The notes beneath the pieces are model-generated. The model had not been told where the DNA came from, did not search any database, and saw nothing but the letters and a program-made list of their open reading frames with translations. From Lachnospiraceae bacterium (GTDB lineage Bacteria > Bacillota > Clostridia > Lachnospirales > Lachnospiraceae), in the NCBI GenBank assembly GCA_014804795.1, contig JAAUZC010000010.1, forward strand, positions 149,264 through 213,263: a stretch of DNA of 64,000 nt, read 5' to 3'. Of this stretch, positions 17,147-24,497 are shown piece by piece. The position numbers and the translations under genes were made by a program. How positions within the stretch are numbered: position 1 is the stretch's first letter; the number at the start of each line of letters is the position of its first letter.

Positions 17147-17344
17147 GTGAGAGTTCTTTTATGGGAAACGAGAACCGCAAAAGGGTTCACATTGATGGAG
17201 TTGGCAAAGAAATCCGGTCTCGGAAAATCTACGCTCAACAACATCGAGAATCAAAAAGTGTCTCCGACATTATTTCAACTCGAAATGATTGCCATTGCAC
17301 TGGATGTTAAAATCACCGACCTGTTTGAATCCGAATACAAATAA
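17147..17344 (+). CDS. Small XRE family regulator
   Basis: 65 residues, almost entirely a helix-turn-helix (RTAKGFTLMELAKKSGLGKSTLNNIENQ). The GTG at 17147 follows AAAGGAGG at an 8-base spacing and is preferred over the GTG at 17138, which lies inside that site. It is a Cro-size protein directly upstream of two copies of the TTTCCA-N6-TGGAAA dyad, so it is a candidate ligand for them, though the phage repressor or a host factor could bind instead. Confidence 0.8.
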   Translation: MRVLLWETRTAKGFTLMELAKKSGLGKSTLNNIENQKVSPTLFQLEMIAIALDVKITDLFESEYK

Positions 17345-17385
17345 TTATATCACAGTACATACGCCATAAGGCGGCAGGTGTGAAA

Positions 17386-17447
17386 ATTTCCATGATTATG
17401 GAAATGCGCCGTGAGATTTCCACAATTATGGAAATCGGTGATATAAT
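17386..17447 (+). promoter_or_regulatory. Tandem dyad operators with an early promoter
   Basis: Two dyads of the form TTTCCA-N6-TGGAAA lie at 17387-17404 and 17417-17434. A TATAAT box (17442-17447) begins 25 bp after the start of the second dyad, so the dyad covers the -35 position, which is otherwise poor. The same dyad and -10 spacing recur upstream of the DGR template (47325-47355). The transcript leads into the 37-residue ORF. Confidence 0.75.
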
Positions 17448-17473
17448 TGGATTCGGAAAGGGGTGATTTCCGC

Positions 17474-17587
17474 ATGAAGTACAAAGAGGCTATCATTGAG
17501 ATAGTCGGAAAGATACGGAGCGAAAAGACCCTCAAAAGGATATATAAATTCGTTTCGTATCTCTACACCCACGAGACTGGCGGTTGA
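17474..17587 (+). CDS. Small phage protein, 37 residues
   Basis: ATG at 17474 with AAAGGGG upstream. The product begins MKYKEAIIEIVGKI and is basic and helical (EKTLKRIYKFVSYLYTHE). It lies directly behind the dyad-controlled promoter and converges on the repressor gene. Function unknown; small helical proteins of this kind are common beside clostridial phage repressors. Confidence 0.6.
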   Translation: MKYKEAIIEIVGKIRSEKTLKRIYKFVSYLYTHETGG

Positions 17588-17594
17588 AAGACCG

Positions 17595-17963
17595 TCAGTC
17601 TTTTTCCATGTCATTGTAAAGATTCATAATTCGAGCAAGAGCCGCCACGTCATCGTCGGAGGCATAGAGCAGAGCCTTGAATATATTTCTCCGCGCATCG
17701 TTCTCATTCACCATGATTCGATCAATTTTTTCCATGAAATCATCGTCGGTCTCGACGAACATTTCACCCTCGCCTGTAGTCAACCACATATAGTCAACAT
17801 TAAATTCTCTACATATTGCCTTGATATTTGCATCGGTGAGAGAGCAGCGACCATTCTCTATTTTAGAAACGGCAGACCTTTGAATCCCTAGTTTTTCTCC
17901 AAATTTCTCCGTAGTAAGACCGAGCGATTTCCGAATTTCTTTCACTCGTTCACCTTGTAACAT
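17595..17963 (-). CDS. CI-like phage repressor (XRE family)
   Basis: 122 residues: an N-terminal helix-turn-helix (IRKSLGLTTEKFGEKLGIQRSAVSKIENGR) and a helical C-terminal oligomerisation segment, with no LexA-type self-cleavage domain. It is transcribed away from the early genes, the classic repressor orientation. The intergenic region to 18113 carries three copies of a GCGTCTT half-site, the likely operators. Without a peptidase domain, induction must work otherwise, for example through an antirepressor. Confidence 0.85.
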   Translation of the reverse strand: MLQGERVKEIRKSLGLTTEKFGEKLGIQRSAVSKIENGRCSLTDANIKAICREFNVDYMWLTTGEGEMFVETDDDFMEKIDRIMVNENDARRNIFKALLYASDDDVAALARIMNLYNDMEKD

Positions 17964-18033
17964 ACATATTCACCTCCCTCCTTTTGACTAAGCATAACAG
18001 CAGAAATCATAAAAGTCAATAAAAAGTTGAATA

Positions 18034-18093
18034 AAGACGCAAAAAGTGATTGACAAAGCGTCTTTAAGATGCTATCATGTGTCTATAAGACGC
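18034..18093 (+). promoter_or_regulatory. Early rightward promoter with three repressor half-sites
   Basis: TTGACA (18050-18055), 17-bp spacer, TATCAT (18073-18078). AAGACGC at 18034-18040, GCGTCTT at 18058-18064 and AAGACGC at 18087-18093 surround and overlap it. This is the layout of a phage PR with repeated operators, presumably for the divergent CI-like protein. Confidence 0.7.
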
Positions 18094-18112
18094 AGGCAGG
18101 AGGGAAAACACT

Positions 18113-18529
18113 ATGATGAAACATGAGTTTGAGGCACTGGCAAAAAGGGAAGTCACAGACGAGCAGTTCGAGGCGATTGAAAAATTATACATGAGCAGCA
18201 CACTCAACAAGCAGGATTTCGTGAAAAGCATCCGAACGATACTCAAGAGCATTCCCGAACCGGAAAAGGAAAAGATCATCAAAAAGATGTGCGTCAGAGA
18301 CCGGAGTGGTTGCAGAAAAACACCGAATGGATGCTATTACCATATCGAATATGTTGAACTTGTGGACGTTGATATAAAAACCGGAAAATTCATAGTCAAA
18401 GCACTTGAGGACAAAGATTTTGAAAAATTGTCAAGAGAGGGGAGAGACCTAAATTTGAGTACAGGTTTTGATTTCGATTATACACAGTGCCTTGATACAC
18501 AGCACAAAGAAATCGAACTCACGGCATAA
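18113..18529 (+). CDS. Early phage protein of unknown function
   Basis: 138 residues, soluble, acidic and helix-rich at the N terminus, ending with a predicted beta-rich part (CYYHIEYVELVDVDIKTGKFIV). First gene of the rightward early operon behind the repressor-controlled promoter, with AGGAGGG upstream. I recognise no domain; its first-in-operon position suggests a regulatory or anti-host role, which is speculative. Confidence 0.65.
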   Translation: MMKHEFEALAKREVTDEQFEAIEKLYMSSTLNKQDFVKSIRTILKSIPEPEKEKIIKKMCVRDRSGCRKTPNGCYYHIEYVELVDVDIKTGKFIVKALEDKDFEKLSREGRDLNLSTGFDFDYTQCLDTQHKEIELTA

Positions 18530-18582
18530 ATGAAAATGCAGGGAGGCGCGAGCCTCCCGATCGCAGAACAGGAGGTGCGAAG

Positions 18583-18687
18583 ATGTGGAAAAAAATAAAA
18601 GAAAACCTCAAAGAGCAAGGTTTTCTTTCGTGGTGTTCATTGGTCGTTGCAGTTCTTGCACTACTCAAAGCAATTTTATTTGAATAG
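18583..18687 (+). CDS. Small membrane peptide, 34 residues
   Basis: ATG 18583 follows GGAGG at 7 bases. The product MWKKIKENLKEQ is followed by a hydrophobic helix (LSWCSLVVAVLALLKAILF). Its last 12 bases overlap the convergent minus-strand ORF at 18676-18819. It resembles small holin-like or toxin-like membrane peptides; the function is unknown. Confidence 0.6.
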   Translation: MWKKIKENLKEQGFLSWCSLVVAVLALLKAILFE

Positions 18688-18819
18688 GGCAATAATGGCG
18701 ACGATAAGGGCGAGAATGGCAATCCAGTTATCAAGCAAATATTTTTTAACGGAACGTCGTTGCACTTGTTTGATGACGGATTCACTGATCTCTGCTGCAA
18801 GTTTTTGATAGTCGTCCAC
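18676..18819 (-). CDS. Small membrane protein, 47 residues, antisense orientation
   Basis: GTG at 18819 with a perfect GGAGGTG six bases upstream. The product starts VDDYQKLAAEISESVIKQVQ and ends in a transmembrane helix (WIAILALIVAIIALF). It runs against the direction of the early operon and overlaps the 34-residue peptide gene tail to tail. It could be a toxin/antitoxin-like pair or a superinfection membrane factor. I see no clear own promoter. Confidence 0.6.
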   Translation of the reverse strand: MDDYQKLAAEISESVIKQVQRRSVKKYLLDNWIAILALIVAIIALFK

Positions 18820-18906
18820 GCTTTCACCTCCTGTCAGTCGGAAATGGTTGCACATTCATTATAAGGCAGGAGGGGCAGCAGGACAAGGAAAACAGGAGGG
18901 AAAGGA

Positions 18907-19137
18907 ATGAATAAAGCACGTAGAAAGAGAGTGGATGAAGTCATCCAAAGAATTGAGGAATTGAAAGGCGAAATCGAGGAGATTCTCGACGAGGAAACGG
19001 AATACAGAGACAACATTCCGGAAAATATGCAGCAGTCAGAGAGATATGAGAATGCTGACACTAATTGCGAGAACCTGCAATCTGCGATCGACAACATCGA
19101 GGACGTGGTGAGCAGCCTTGAGGAATCACAATATTAA
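18907..19137 (+). CDS. Small coiled-coil phage protein
   Basis: 76 residues, nearly all helical and strongly acidic (VIQRIEELKGEIEEILDEETEY and NIEDVVSSLEES). GGAGGGAAAGG precedes the ATG. No family is recognised. Its stop codon is directly followed by the first hammerhead ribozyme. Confidence 0.6.
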   Translation: MNKARRKRVDEVIQRIEELKGEIEEILDEETEYRDNIPENMQQSERYENADTNCENLQSAIDNIEDVVSSLEESQY

Positions 19138-19138
19138 A

Positions 19139-19199
19139 GCCGAAACGGAGGAGCATCCTCCGTCAGTGTCCGGATGGCGACCGACACTCTGACGATGGC
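19139..19199 (+). ncRNA. Type II hammerhead ribozyme, copy 1
   Basis: All conserved core elements are present in type II order. GAAA (19142-19145) leads into an 8-bp stem III (19145-19152 with 19156-19163) with a GCA loop; the U at 19163 is followed by the cleavage nucleotide C19164. Stem I has 6 bp (19165-19170 with 19183-19188). Then comes CTGACGA (19189-19195). Open stem II pairs GCC (19139-19141) with GGC (19197-19199), leaving T19196 bulged. Predicted cleavage is after 19164, between two early genes. Confidence 0.8.
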
Positions 19200-19385
19200 A
19201 AGCCGAAAGACATCGGACAGGATACCGTGAAAACATGGCAGCGGTCTCACCTGCTAGAAAGTGAGTGGACGGATGACAGGTTTTTCTTGATTTTTTAAAG
19301 TGAAAAATCAAAACACGGTAGACATCGCCGGATAGAGGTGAGCAGGTTGAAAAGACCGAGAGAGCCGCCAAAAGGAGGAAACAGC

Positions 19386-19598
19386 ATGGAAATCGGGAGG
19401 ATATTGCCGACAGAGGCAGCAGCAATCCTCAATGTGTCACCGCAGTTCGTCCGGATTGCGATGCAGCAGGGGAAATTGCCGATCGGAACTGCGATTCAGA
19501 TGTCATCAATTTGGACATATCACATCTCGGAAAAGTTACTCGCAGACTATTCCGGAAAGAACATAGAAAAGGAACTTGAGAAAATCAGAGAAAAGTAG
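19386..19598 (+). CDS. Small HTH protein, excisionase-like
   Basis: 70 residues. The segment ILPTEAAAILNVSPQFVRIAMQQGKLPIGTAI is a MerR/excisionase-type winged helix, followed by a short C-terminal helix. The ATG at 19386 with AAAAGGAGG is preferred over the upstream in-frame codon at 19338. It could be the excision factor partner of the integrase or an early regulator. It lies between the two hammerhead ribozymes. Confidence 0.7.
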   Translation: MEIGRILPTEAAAILNVSPQFVRIAMQQGKLPIGTAIQMSSIWTYHISEKLLADYSGKNIEKELEKIREK

Positions 19599-19612
19599 GA
19601 GGCAGCAAGCAA

Positions 19613-19867
19613 ATGGAAAGTAGAGCGTGTTATGGGTATTACGGGGAGGGGCATGGATGCACTGGCGAGAATCCGCCAGTGATACATAAAAGAGGATGGA
19701 GATTCATGAATTTTCATTTTGAGGTAAAAGGAAAAGGATTCACTCATGTGGAAATTAAGGCTTGCGACTATGCTCATGCGATGAAACAACTCAAGAGGTG
19801 GGCGAAACGTGACGGCTTTGAAATTGTAGGGAACAAAAAAGGGTATGAGAATCAAGTGAACTATTAA
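19613..19867 (+). CDS. Small phage protein of unknown function
   Basis: 84 residues from ATG 19613 (AGGAGG upstream). An internal ATG at 19706, with GAGGATGGAG before it, would give a 53-residue form covering the conserved-looking FHFEVKGKGFTHVEIKACDYAHAMKQLKRW segment. An 8-bp hairpin (around 19660-19681) sits between the two starts. Function unknown. Confidence 0.5.
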   Translation: MESRACYGYYGEGHGCTGENPPVIHKRGWRFMNFHFEVKGKGFTHVEIKACDYAHAMKQLKRWAKRDGFEIVGNKKGYENQVNY

Positions 19868-19874
19868 AACAACA

Positions 19875-19933
19875 GTCGAAACGGATGCAGGTCATCCGTA
19901 TGCGTGAGAATGACTGACACGCACTGACGAGAC
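19875..19933 (+). ncRNA. Type II hammerhead ribozyme, copy 2
   Basis: GAAA (19878-19881) opens a 7-bp stem III (19881-19887 with 19893-19899). The cleavage nucleotide is A19900, preceded by the required U. Stem I has 6 bp (19901-19906 with 19918-19923), then CTGACGA (19924-19930). Stem II pairs GTC (19875-19877) with GAC (19931-19933). Relative to copy 1, stems I, II and III have changed sequence while keeping base pairing, which is covariation. Predicted cleavage is after 19900. Confidence 0.87.
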
Positions 19934-19956
19934 AGGTCATGAGAGGAGGAGACAGG

Positions 19957-20115
19957 ATGTCAAAAGACGAGAGAAAGAAACTGATTGAGGCAATGGCAGA
20001 GAAGTTCACCGGAATGGACGCGGAGGACAAGGCATTGATTGTCGGGTATCAACTCGGAAAGCAGGAGGAGCGTCAGAGATGGGAGCAGAGACAGGGGGAA
20101 GTCGTGACAGCATAG
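19957..20115 (+). CDS. Small phage protein, 52 residues
   Basis: ATG 19957 with GAGGAGGA upstream. The product is charged and helical (DERKKLIEAMAEKFTGM, then GYQLGKQEERQRWEQRQ). Function unknown. It follows the second hammerhead ribozyme by 23 nt. Confidence 0.6.
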   Translation: MSKDERKKLIEAMAEKFTGMDAEDKALIVGYQLGKQEERQRWEQRQGEVVTA

Positions 20116-20203
20116 TGGCAGCAGGATAATAAAGGCGAGAGCCTTTGAAAATAAAATTGCAGGGCATGAGAATCGGGAGGCGTGGTTGCAGCCGTGTCTC
20201 CCC

Positions 20204-20281
20204 AAAAAAAGGCAAAAGAAAAGGAACTCTTGCAGGAGTTCCAATTCGTTGTTTGACGTGTGTGTCAAACTCAATTCGACT
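20204..20281 (-). ncRNA. Small RNA on the minus strand, promoter to terminator
   Basis: On the minus strand, TTGACG (20316-20311), a 17-bp spacer and TATAAT (20293-20288) form a near-consensus promoter. The transcript, starting near 20281, folds into a 7-bp stem (GTTTGAC/GTCAAAC, 20251-20270) and a 7-bp terminator stem (GGAACTC/GAGTTCC, 20223-20242) followed by a T-rich run to about 20204. No convincing ORF is inside. It is antisense to the leader of the replication operon, so it may control Rep expression. Confidence 0.6.
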
Positions 20282-20287
20282 AACTCC

Positions 20288-20316
20288 ATTATACCAAATG
20301 GAGGCACATTCGTCAA
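20288..20316 (-). promoter_or_regulatory. Promoter of the minus-strand small RNA
   Basis: TTGACG, 17-bp spacer, TATAAT, reading leftwards. A 6-bp stem CTCCAT/ATGGAG overlaps it and could fold on the plus-strand transcript. Confidence 0.65.
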
Positions 20317-20438
20317 CAGAAAACCGAAGAAAGTCCGCATAAAATCAAGGCTTTTCGGGGGTCTCTAGCGACCTTGTAATAGATAGTAACATATCAACGA
20401 AAAAGCCGGAGGGGAGCGGATGACAGTGGAGGAGGCGT

Positions 20439-21389
20439 GTGTGCAAAGTGAAAGGAAAGAAGAAAAAGAGGGGGATGGTGTTCGTTCCCTATGACTACGA
20501 GGCAGCGTTCAATAAGAGCATAGAGGACATTCATGAGTATTTCGTGGAGCAGATGCTCAAGAACAGATACAAGTGTGTATATGCCATGAAAGAGATCACA
20601 GCCGGAGAACAGTTTGAGATCGAAATATATCCGGAGTTCAAGACGATGGATGATGTTCCGGAGGCAGGCAGAATAAAGAGGGATAATTCAAAGGCACAAA
20701 AGAACCTCAACGACAAGAACTCAAGGAAGTATGTGGAACGCCTGCTCAATCATAATTTCGGAGATTCTGATATTTGGATAACTCTGACGTACAGTGCAGG
20801 GAATGAACCGAGAGACATGGCAGAGGCAATCCGGAACATGCAGAACTACATCCGGAGGATTGCATATCAGAGAAAAAAGAGAGGGTTGCCTCCGGTGAAA
20901 TACATATACATCACAGAGTATTCTCCGGAGCAGGAAATCAGATGGCATCATCATCTCGTGATGGACGGTCTGCTCGATATGGACACAGTTGAATCCACAT
21001 GGAAAAAGGGTCGCCGGAATGAAACGAGGAGGCTTGAGAAAGACGAACACGGTCTCACCGGAATGAGCATCTACATCACCAAAGAAAAGGACAGGAAAAA
21101 GGGAGAAAAGAGATGGAACTCCTCACAGAACCTCAAACAGTTCCGCGTCCGGAAAGTACATTCAAAGAGACCGACCGCGACATCCGGAACATACAAACCT
21201 ATTCAGAAGTATGTGGACGAATTTGTCAGAGATAGGGAGAACATCAGAGAGCAGATGCTCAAATGGTATCCGGACTATATTTTCACGGATTCCGGAGTAT
21301 ATTACAACGATTTCAACGGGATGTTTTACATCAGAGCAAGAATGAGACGGAGGAAAGAAAATGGAAAGACGGAGGAGGGAAAGACATAA
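20439..21389 (+). CDS. HUH endonuclease-like replication initiator (Rep)
   Basis: 316 residues. The three motifs of rolling-circle Rep proteins appear in order: motif I DIWITLTYS (111-119), motif II RWHHHLVMDG with the HUH histidines at 170-172, and motif III IYITKEK with a Tyr-x-x-Lys at 212-215. It should nick one strand through a tyrosine link. The start is uncertain: GTG 20439 or 20448, or ATG 20475. A 24-codon ORF at 20420-20494 with its own GGAGGGG overlaps the start and may couple translation. An HUH initiator in a large tailed phage is notable. Confidence 0.72.
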   Translation: MCKVKGKKKKRGMVFVPYDYEAAFNKSIEDIHEYFVEQMLKNRYKCVYAMKEITAGEQFEIEIYPEFKTMDDVPEAGRIKRDNSKAQKNLNDKNSRKYVERLLNHNFGDSDIWITLTYSAGNEPRDMAEAIRNMQNYIRRIAYQRKKRGLPPVKYIYITEYSPEQEIRWHHHLVMDGLLDMDTVESTWKKGRRNETRRLEKDEHGLTGMSIYITKEKDRKKGEKRWNSSQNLKQFRVRKVHSKRPTATSGTYKPIQKYVDEFVRDRENIREQMLKWYPDYIFTDSGVYYNDFNGMFYIRARMRRRKENGKTEEGKT

Positions 21390-22125
21390 ACGAATCCGAA
21401 AGAGAATCATCATCACACTGACGATCGTCGTGATCTGTGCTGTGGCAGCAGGAATCGGGTGGCATCACTGGCAGCAGGCGCAGGCAAGGAAGAAAACGCG
21501 ACAGGAGACCATTGAGAGGATTCTGAATGCCGAGACCATTGCAGACATGTCCGCAGGCGTGGCGTATGAGTTCCGGAATGTGAGAGGGCAACAGGAGACA
21601 GAGCCGGACGTGTTCGCATCCATGTCAATGGACTATGGAGACGAGATCGAGGGTTTTGTCTATTACGAGATACCGGAGGAATATCAGAGAACCGGAGGCT
21701 ATTTTCCGATCGAAGTGCAAATATATACATATTGCCTTTGCAAGCAGCAGGGCGTGAGATATGCGCTGATCGTGGCGATGATAGAACATGAATCCGGTTA
21801 TCACTACGATTGCACCGGAGACGACGGCGAGAGTGCCGGATACATGCAGATCATGCAGAAATATCACAGCGAGCGGATGGAGGAACTGTCAGCGACAGAC
21901 CTGCTCAATCCATATCAGAACATCCGTGTCGGCGTGGACTACATGAGGGAACTCATTGAGAGATACGGAACGATTCAAGATGCACTTGCAGTCTATAATT
22001 ACGGGGCGACAGGAGCGAGGGAAAAGCTGTGGAGCAATGGAATATATGTCTATTCATACAATGAGAGCATCATGCAGAGGATGAAAGAGATTGAGGAGGA
22101 ACTGGAAAACGGGTCAAGCAATTAA
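21361..22125 (+). CDS. Membrane-anchored lytic transglycosylase (SLT domain)
   Basis: 254 residues. A basic N terminus and a transmembrane helix (about 16-34) are followed by a linker and a C-terminal lysozyme-like SLT domain. Its signature IVAMIEHESGYHY places the catalytic glutamate near 144, and GYMQIM and AVYNYGA follow. It overlaps the rep gene by 29 bp. Its place in the replication module rather than the tail or lysis genes recalls VirB1-like or conjugation-type transglycosylases. Function in the phage cycle is unclear. Confidence 0.82.
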   Translation: MERRRRERHKRIRKRIIITLTIVVICAVAAGIGWHHWQQAQARKKTRQETIERILNAETIADMSAGVAYEFRNVRGQQETEPDVFASMSMDYGDEIEGFVYYEIPEEYQRTGGYFPIEVQIYTYCLCKQQGVRYALIVAMIEHESGYHYDCTGDDGESAGYMQIMQKYHSERMEELSATDLLNPYQNIRVGVDYMRELIERYGTIQDALAVYNYGATGAREKLWSNGIYVYSYNESIMQRMKEIEEELENGSSN

Positions 22126-22129
22126 AAGA

Positions 22130-22690
22130 ATGCTGCACATGTTCAAAGTTAAGGATTGCAGGCATGTGTGTCTGTTCTGTGAGTATTTTGACATGTGCAA
22201 GGAAGATTATGAGGTGAGTGAGATGAATTTGAAATATGCAATGAGGAGCGAGGACACGGAGCAGATCGCAGTCATCCAGTGGGCGCAGTATAACATGAAC
22301 CATCATCCGGAATTGAAATGGCTCTTTCACTGTCCGAACGGTGGCAGCAGGAATCAGAAAGAGGCGGTCAAACTCAAACAGATGGGTGTTAAGGCAGGCG
22401 TGAGCGATCTGTGTCTCCCGTATCCGAAAGGAATTTACTGCGGATTGTTCATCGAGATGAAATTCGGGGATAACAGGCAGCAGACATCACAGAAAGAGTT
22501 TCTCAAGGATATGGCAGAGGCAGGACATTTTGTTGCGACCTGCTATTCGGCAGAGGAGGCAATCAGTACCATCACGGAATATTTAAGCCTTGCAGATAGA
22601 AAACACATGGAACGAAACACGAGAATGAGCATCCCGAACAACAGCATCCTCAAGGATGGAAAGATCAAGGGAGGAGGTGGCAGCAGGTGA
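22130..22690 (+). CDS. VRR-NUC domain nuclease
   Basis: A restriction-fold endonuclease of the VRR-NUC type common in phage replication modules. The motif GVKAGVSDLCLPYPKG with the following FIEMKFGDNRQQTSQKEFL supplies the D...ExK active site. The N terminus is uncertain: starts at 22130, 22139 or 22223 (the last with GAGGTGAG) are possible. The longer forms include a cysteine-rich segment CRHVCLFCEYFDMC. It might resolve branched DNA during replication. Confidence 0.78.
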   Translation: MLHMFKVKDCRHVCLFCEYFDMCKEDYEVSEMNLKYAMRSEDTEQIAVIQWAQYNMNHHPELKWLFHCPNGGSRNQKEAVKLKQMGVKAGVSDLCLPYPKGIYCGLFIEMKFGDNRQQTSQKEFLKDMAEAGHFVATCYSAEEAISTITEYLSLADRKHMERNTRMSIPNNSILKDGKIKGGGGSR

Positions 22691-22968
22691 CAAAGCAACA
22701 GCAGATAGAAAAGAGCAGGCAGCAGCAGGCGGCAAAGTGGCAGCGGATAGAAAAACAGACAAAGGACTTGAAACGGTTTCTCAAAAAGTGCGAGACGGCA
22801 GTCAGACAGATCGAGTTTGGTTTCGAGCCTCCGATCGTGAACGGGTTCGGTCAGTGTTCCGGATGCTACAATCCGGACGACGGGCAGCTTGAGGAGCAGT
22901 GCAGGGTGTGTCCGTACAATGAGTATTTCGTGGAGGGAGGCACAGGAGCGGCACAATGGGGAGCATAA
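22687..22968 (+). CDS. Small cysteine-containing phage protein
   Basis: 93 residues from GTG 22687, overlapping the nuclease stop; GGAGG lies upstream. A charged, glutamine-rich helix is followed by two cysteine pairs (CSGC and CRVC) that could form a zinc site. Function unknown. Confidence 0.55.
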   Translation: MTKQQQIEKSRQQQAAKWQRIEKQTKDLKRFLKKCETAVRQIEFGFEPPIVNGFGQCSGCYNPDDGQLEEQCRVCPYNEYFVEGGTGAAQWGA

Positions 22969-23087
22969 AGAAAGCAATCATTTTCGGGGTGATAACAGGA
23001 TTCGGGTTTTGCATCGTGCTTTATAACGTCGGGAAACAAATGCACGAGATTAGATCGTGCATGAGCGGTCAACACCGCAGAGGATAA
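22956..23087 (+). CDS. Small membrane peptide, 43 residues
   Basis: ATG 22956 overlaps the previous gene by 13 bp. It has one hydrophobic helix (AIIFGVITGFGFCIVLYNV) and a basic C terminus. GGAGG lies upstream within the preceding gene. Function unknown. Confidence 0.5.
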   Translation: MGSIKKAIIFGVITGFGFCIVLYNVGKQMHEIRSCMSGQHRRG

Positions 23088-23118
23088 CAGGAAAACAGAT
23101 AACAGGAGGAAATGAAAC

Positions 23119-23883
23119 ATGAAAACTATTGCAGTAATGTCTCCCAAAGGGGGCATCGGAAAGACCACAACATCGGACAGCATCGCCTATATTTTAGGCG
23201 AGGAGCAGGGAAAGAAAGTTTTAGTTATTGAGGGAGATCAGCAGGGCGACACCTCCGAGACATTCGGATGCTATGAGCCGGAGGGGATTGGAATGAGCGA
23301 ACTGATCGAGAATCATGTGAATGTCGGGGGCAGGTTCAAGACAACCGACCTCATAAGGGCGACAGAGTTCTCTCACATCGACATCATTCCGGCGAATGGA
23401 TATCTCATGCAGACGGACATGAATCTGCTCATGAAAAGCGAGGACGAACAGATTCACCGCTTGAGGAATGCGTTGCAGGAAGTGAATGAGGTATATGACT
23501 ATTGCATTTGTGATTGCGGCAGGCTTTTCGACATGGTGGTGATAAATATTCTTGTGGCAGCAGATGTCGTCATCGTTCCGGTAAAAGTCGGAGGGTATGA
23601 GGTGAAAGCCTTGCAGAGCATATCAGAACAGATCGGAGACATCAATCCGGACATAAAGGTCAAGGCAATTCTGACAATGAGACAGAAAAACAAGACATCA
23701 CTCGAATTTGAGGACTGGCTCAAAGACGCATCCGGATATGATGTGTTTGTCACTCCGGTGAGGCGGTCGGTAATTGCAGAGAGAGCGACGATCGCAATGC
23801 AGCCTCTCCCGAAGTTTTCACCTCGCTGCATAACATCGCAGGACTATCGAAACATTGTCCACGAACTCATGAGGGAGGTGTGA
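23119..23883 (+). CDS. ParA/Soj-like partition ATPase
   Basis: 254 residues. The deviant Walker A motif KGGIGKTT is at residues 10-17, and the switch regions include EGDQQGDTSETFG and ICDCGR. ParA proteins form ATP-dependent DNA-bound dimers that move ParB-DNA complexes. A ParB-like gene lies about 0.9 kb downstream, so the phage carries a partition-type module unusual for a purely integrating prophage. AGGAGGAAATG precedes the start. Confidence 0.88.
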   Translation: MKTIAVMSPKGGIGKTTTSDSIAYILGEEQGKKVLVIEGDQQGDTSETFGCYEPEGIGMSELIENHVNVGGRFKTTDLIRATEFSHIDIIPANGYLMQTDMNLLMKSEDEQIHRLRNALQEVNEVYDYCICDCGRLFDMVVINILVAADVVIVPVKVGGYEVKALQSISEQIGDINPDIKVKAILTMRQKNKTSLEFEDWLKDASGYDVFVTPVRRSVIAERATIAMQPLPKFSPRCITSQDYRNIVHELMREV

Positions 23884-23885
23884 AC

Positions 23886-24461
23886 ATGGGGAAAGTCGGG
23901 AAAATGGGGCATGAGGACTATCGTGCAAGGTATGAGAAACAGAAAGAAAGCGGTAGTTATTACGATGCAAATATGGAATATGATGAAAAATCCGACGTTC
24001 AATCCGGATCATGGGTATTGATTACAAGACAAGTTCCGGTTGCGGAGGAGTGCAAGCCTCACCTATTTGGAATATATTGGGGAATCCCAAAACAGGATAA
24101 GTTCGACAGGCAGATTTGCGTGATACACACGACGGAGGATGTGACGCTGCTCAATCATGAGTTTACAGTTTTAGACGACGAGAGATTGAAAACATATCGT
24201 GAGGAGGGGTGGGAACTCCGTGAAATAGGAGCAAAGGTCGAGCGCGGAATGAACATGGAGTTGATTGAAAAAGGCAGGTCGTTGAGCGAGGAGGAACGTG
24301 AGGTTATATGGGCATTACAACTTGATGGCTTATCTGAAGAACAGGCTTGCGAAGAATATTTTTTAACAAGGCATACGGAATATAACAACTTTTCGATTTG
24401 CTATATACCCAAAAAAGAGGTTTTCGACCAGTGTGTCGCAGCGTTTGGAATGAGATATTAA
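23886..24461 (+). CDS. Phage protein of unknown function
   Basis: 191 residues from ATG 23886 (GGGAGG upstream). Soluble, with a beta-rich middle (WVLITRQVPVAEECKPHLFGIYWGIPK) and acidic helices later (SLSEEEREVIWALQLDGLSEEQACEEYF). It sits between ParA and ParB genes but shows no known domain. Confidence 0.6.
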   Translation: MGKVGKMGHEDYRARYEKQKESGSYYDANMEYDEKSDVQSGSWVLITRQVPVAEECKPHLFGIYWGIPKQDKFDRQICVIHTTEDVTLLNHEFTVLDDERLKTYREEGWELREIGAKVERGMNMELIEKGRSLSEEEREVIWALQLDGLSEEQACEEYFLTRHTEYNNFSICYIPKKEVFDQCVAAFGMRY

Positions 24462-24497
24462 AAAGATTGAGCGCATAAAAGAACAGGAGGAATGATG

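Noticed and set aside
19960-20340. 126-codon minus-strand ORF across the small RNA and the 52-residue gene
   Set aside because: It would start upstream of the promoter -10 box, has no ribosome-binding site and overlaps a better supported plus-strand gene and a terminator.
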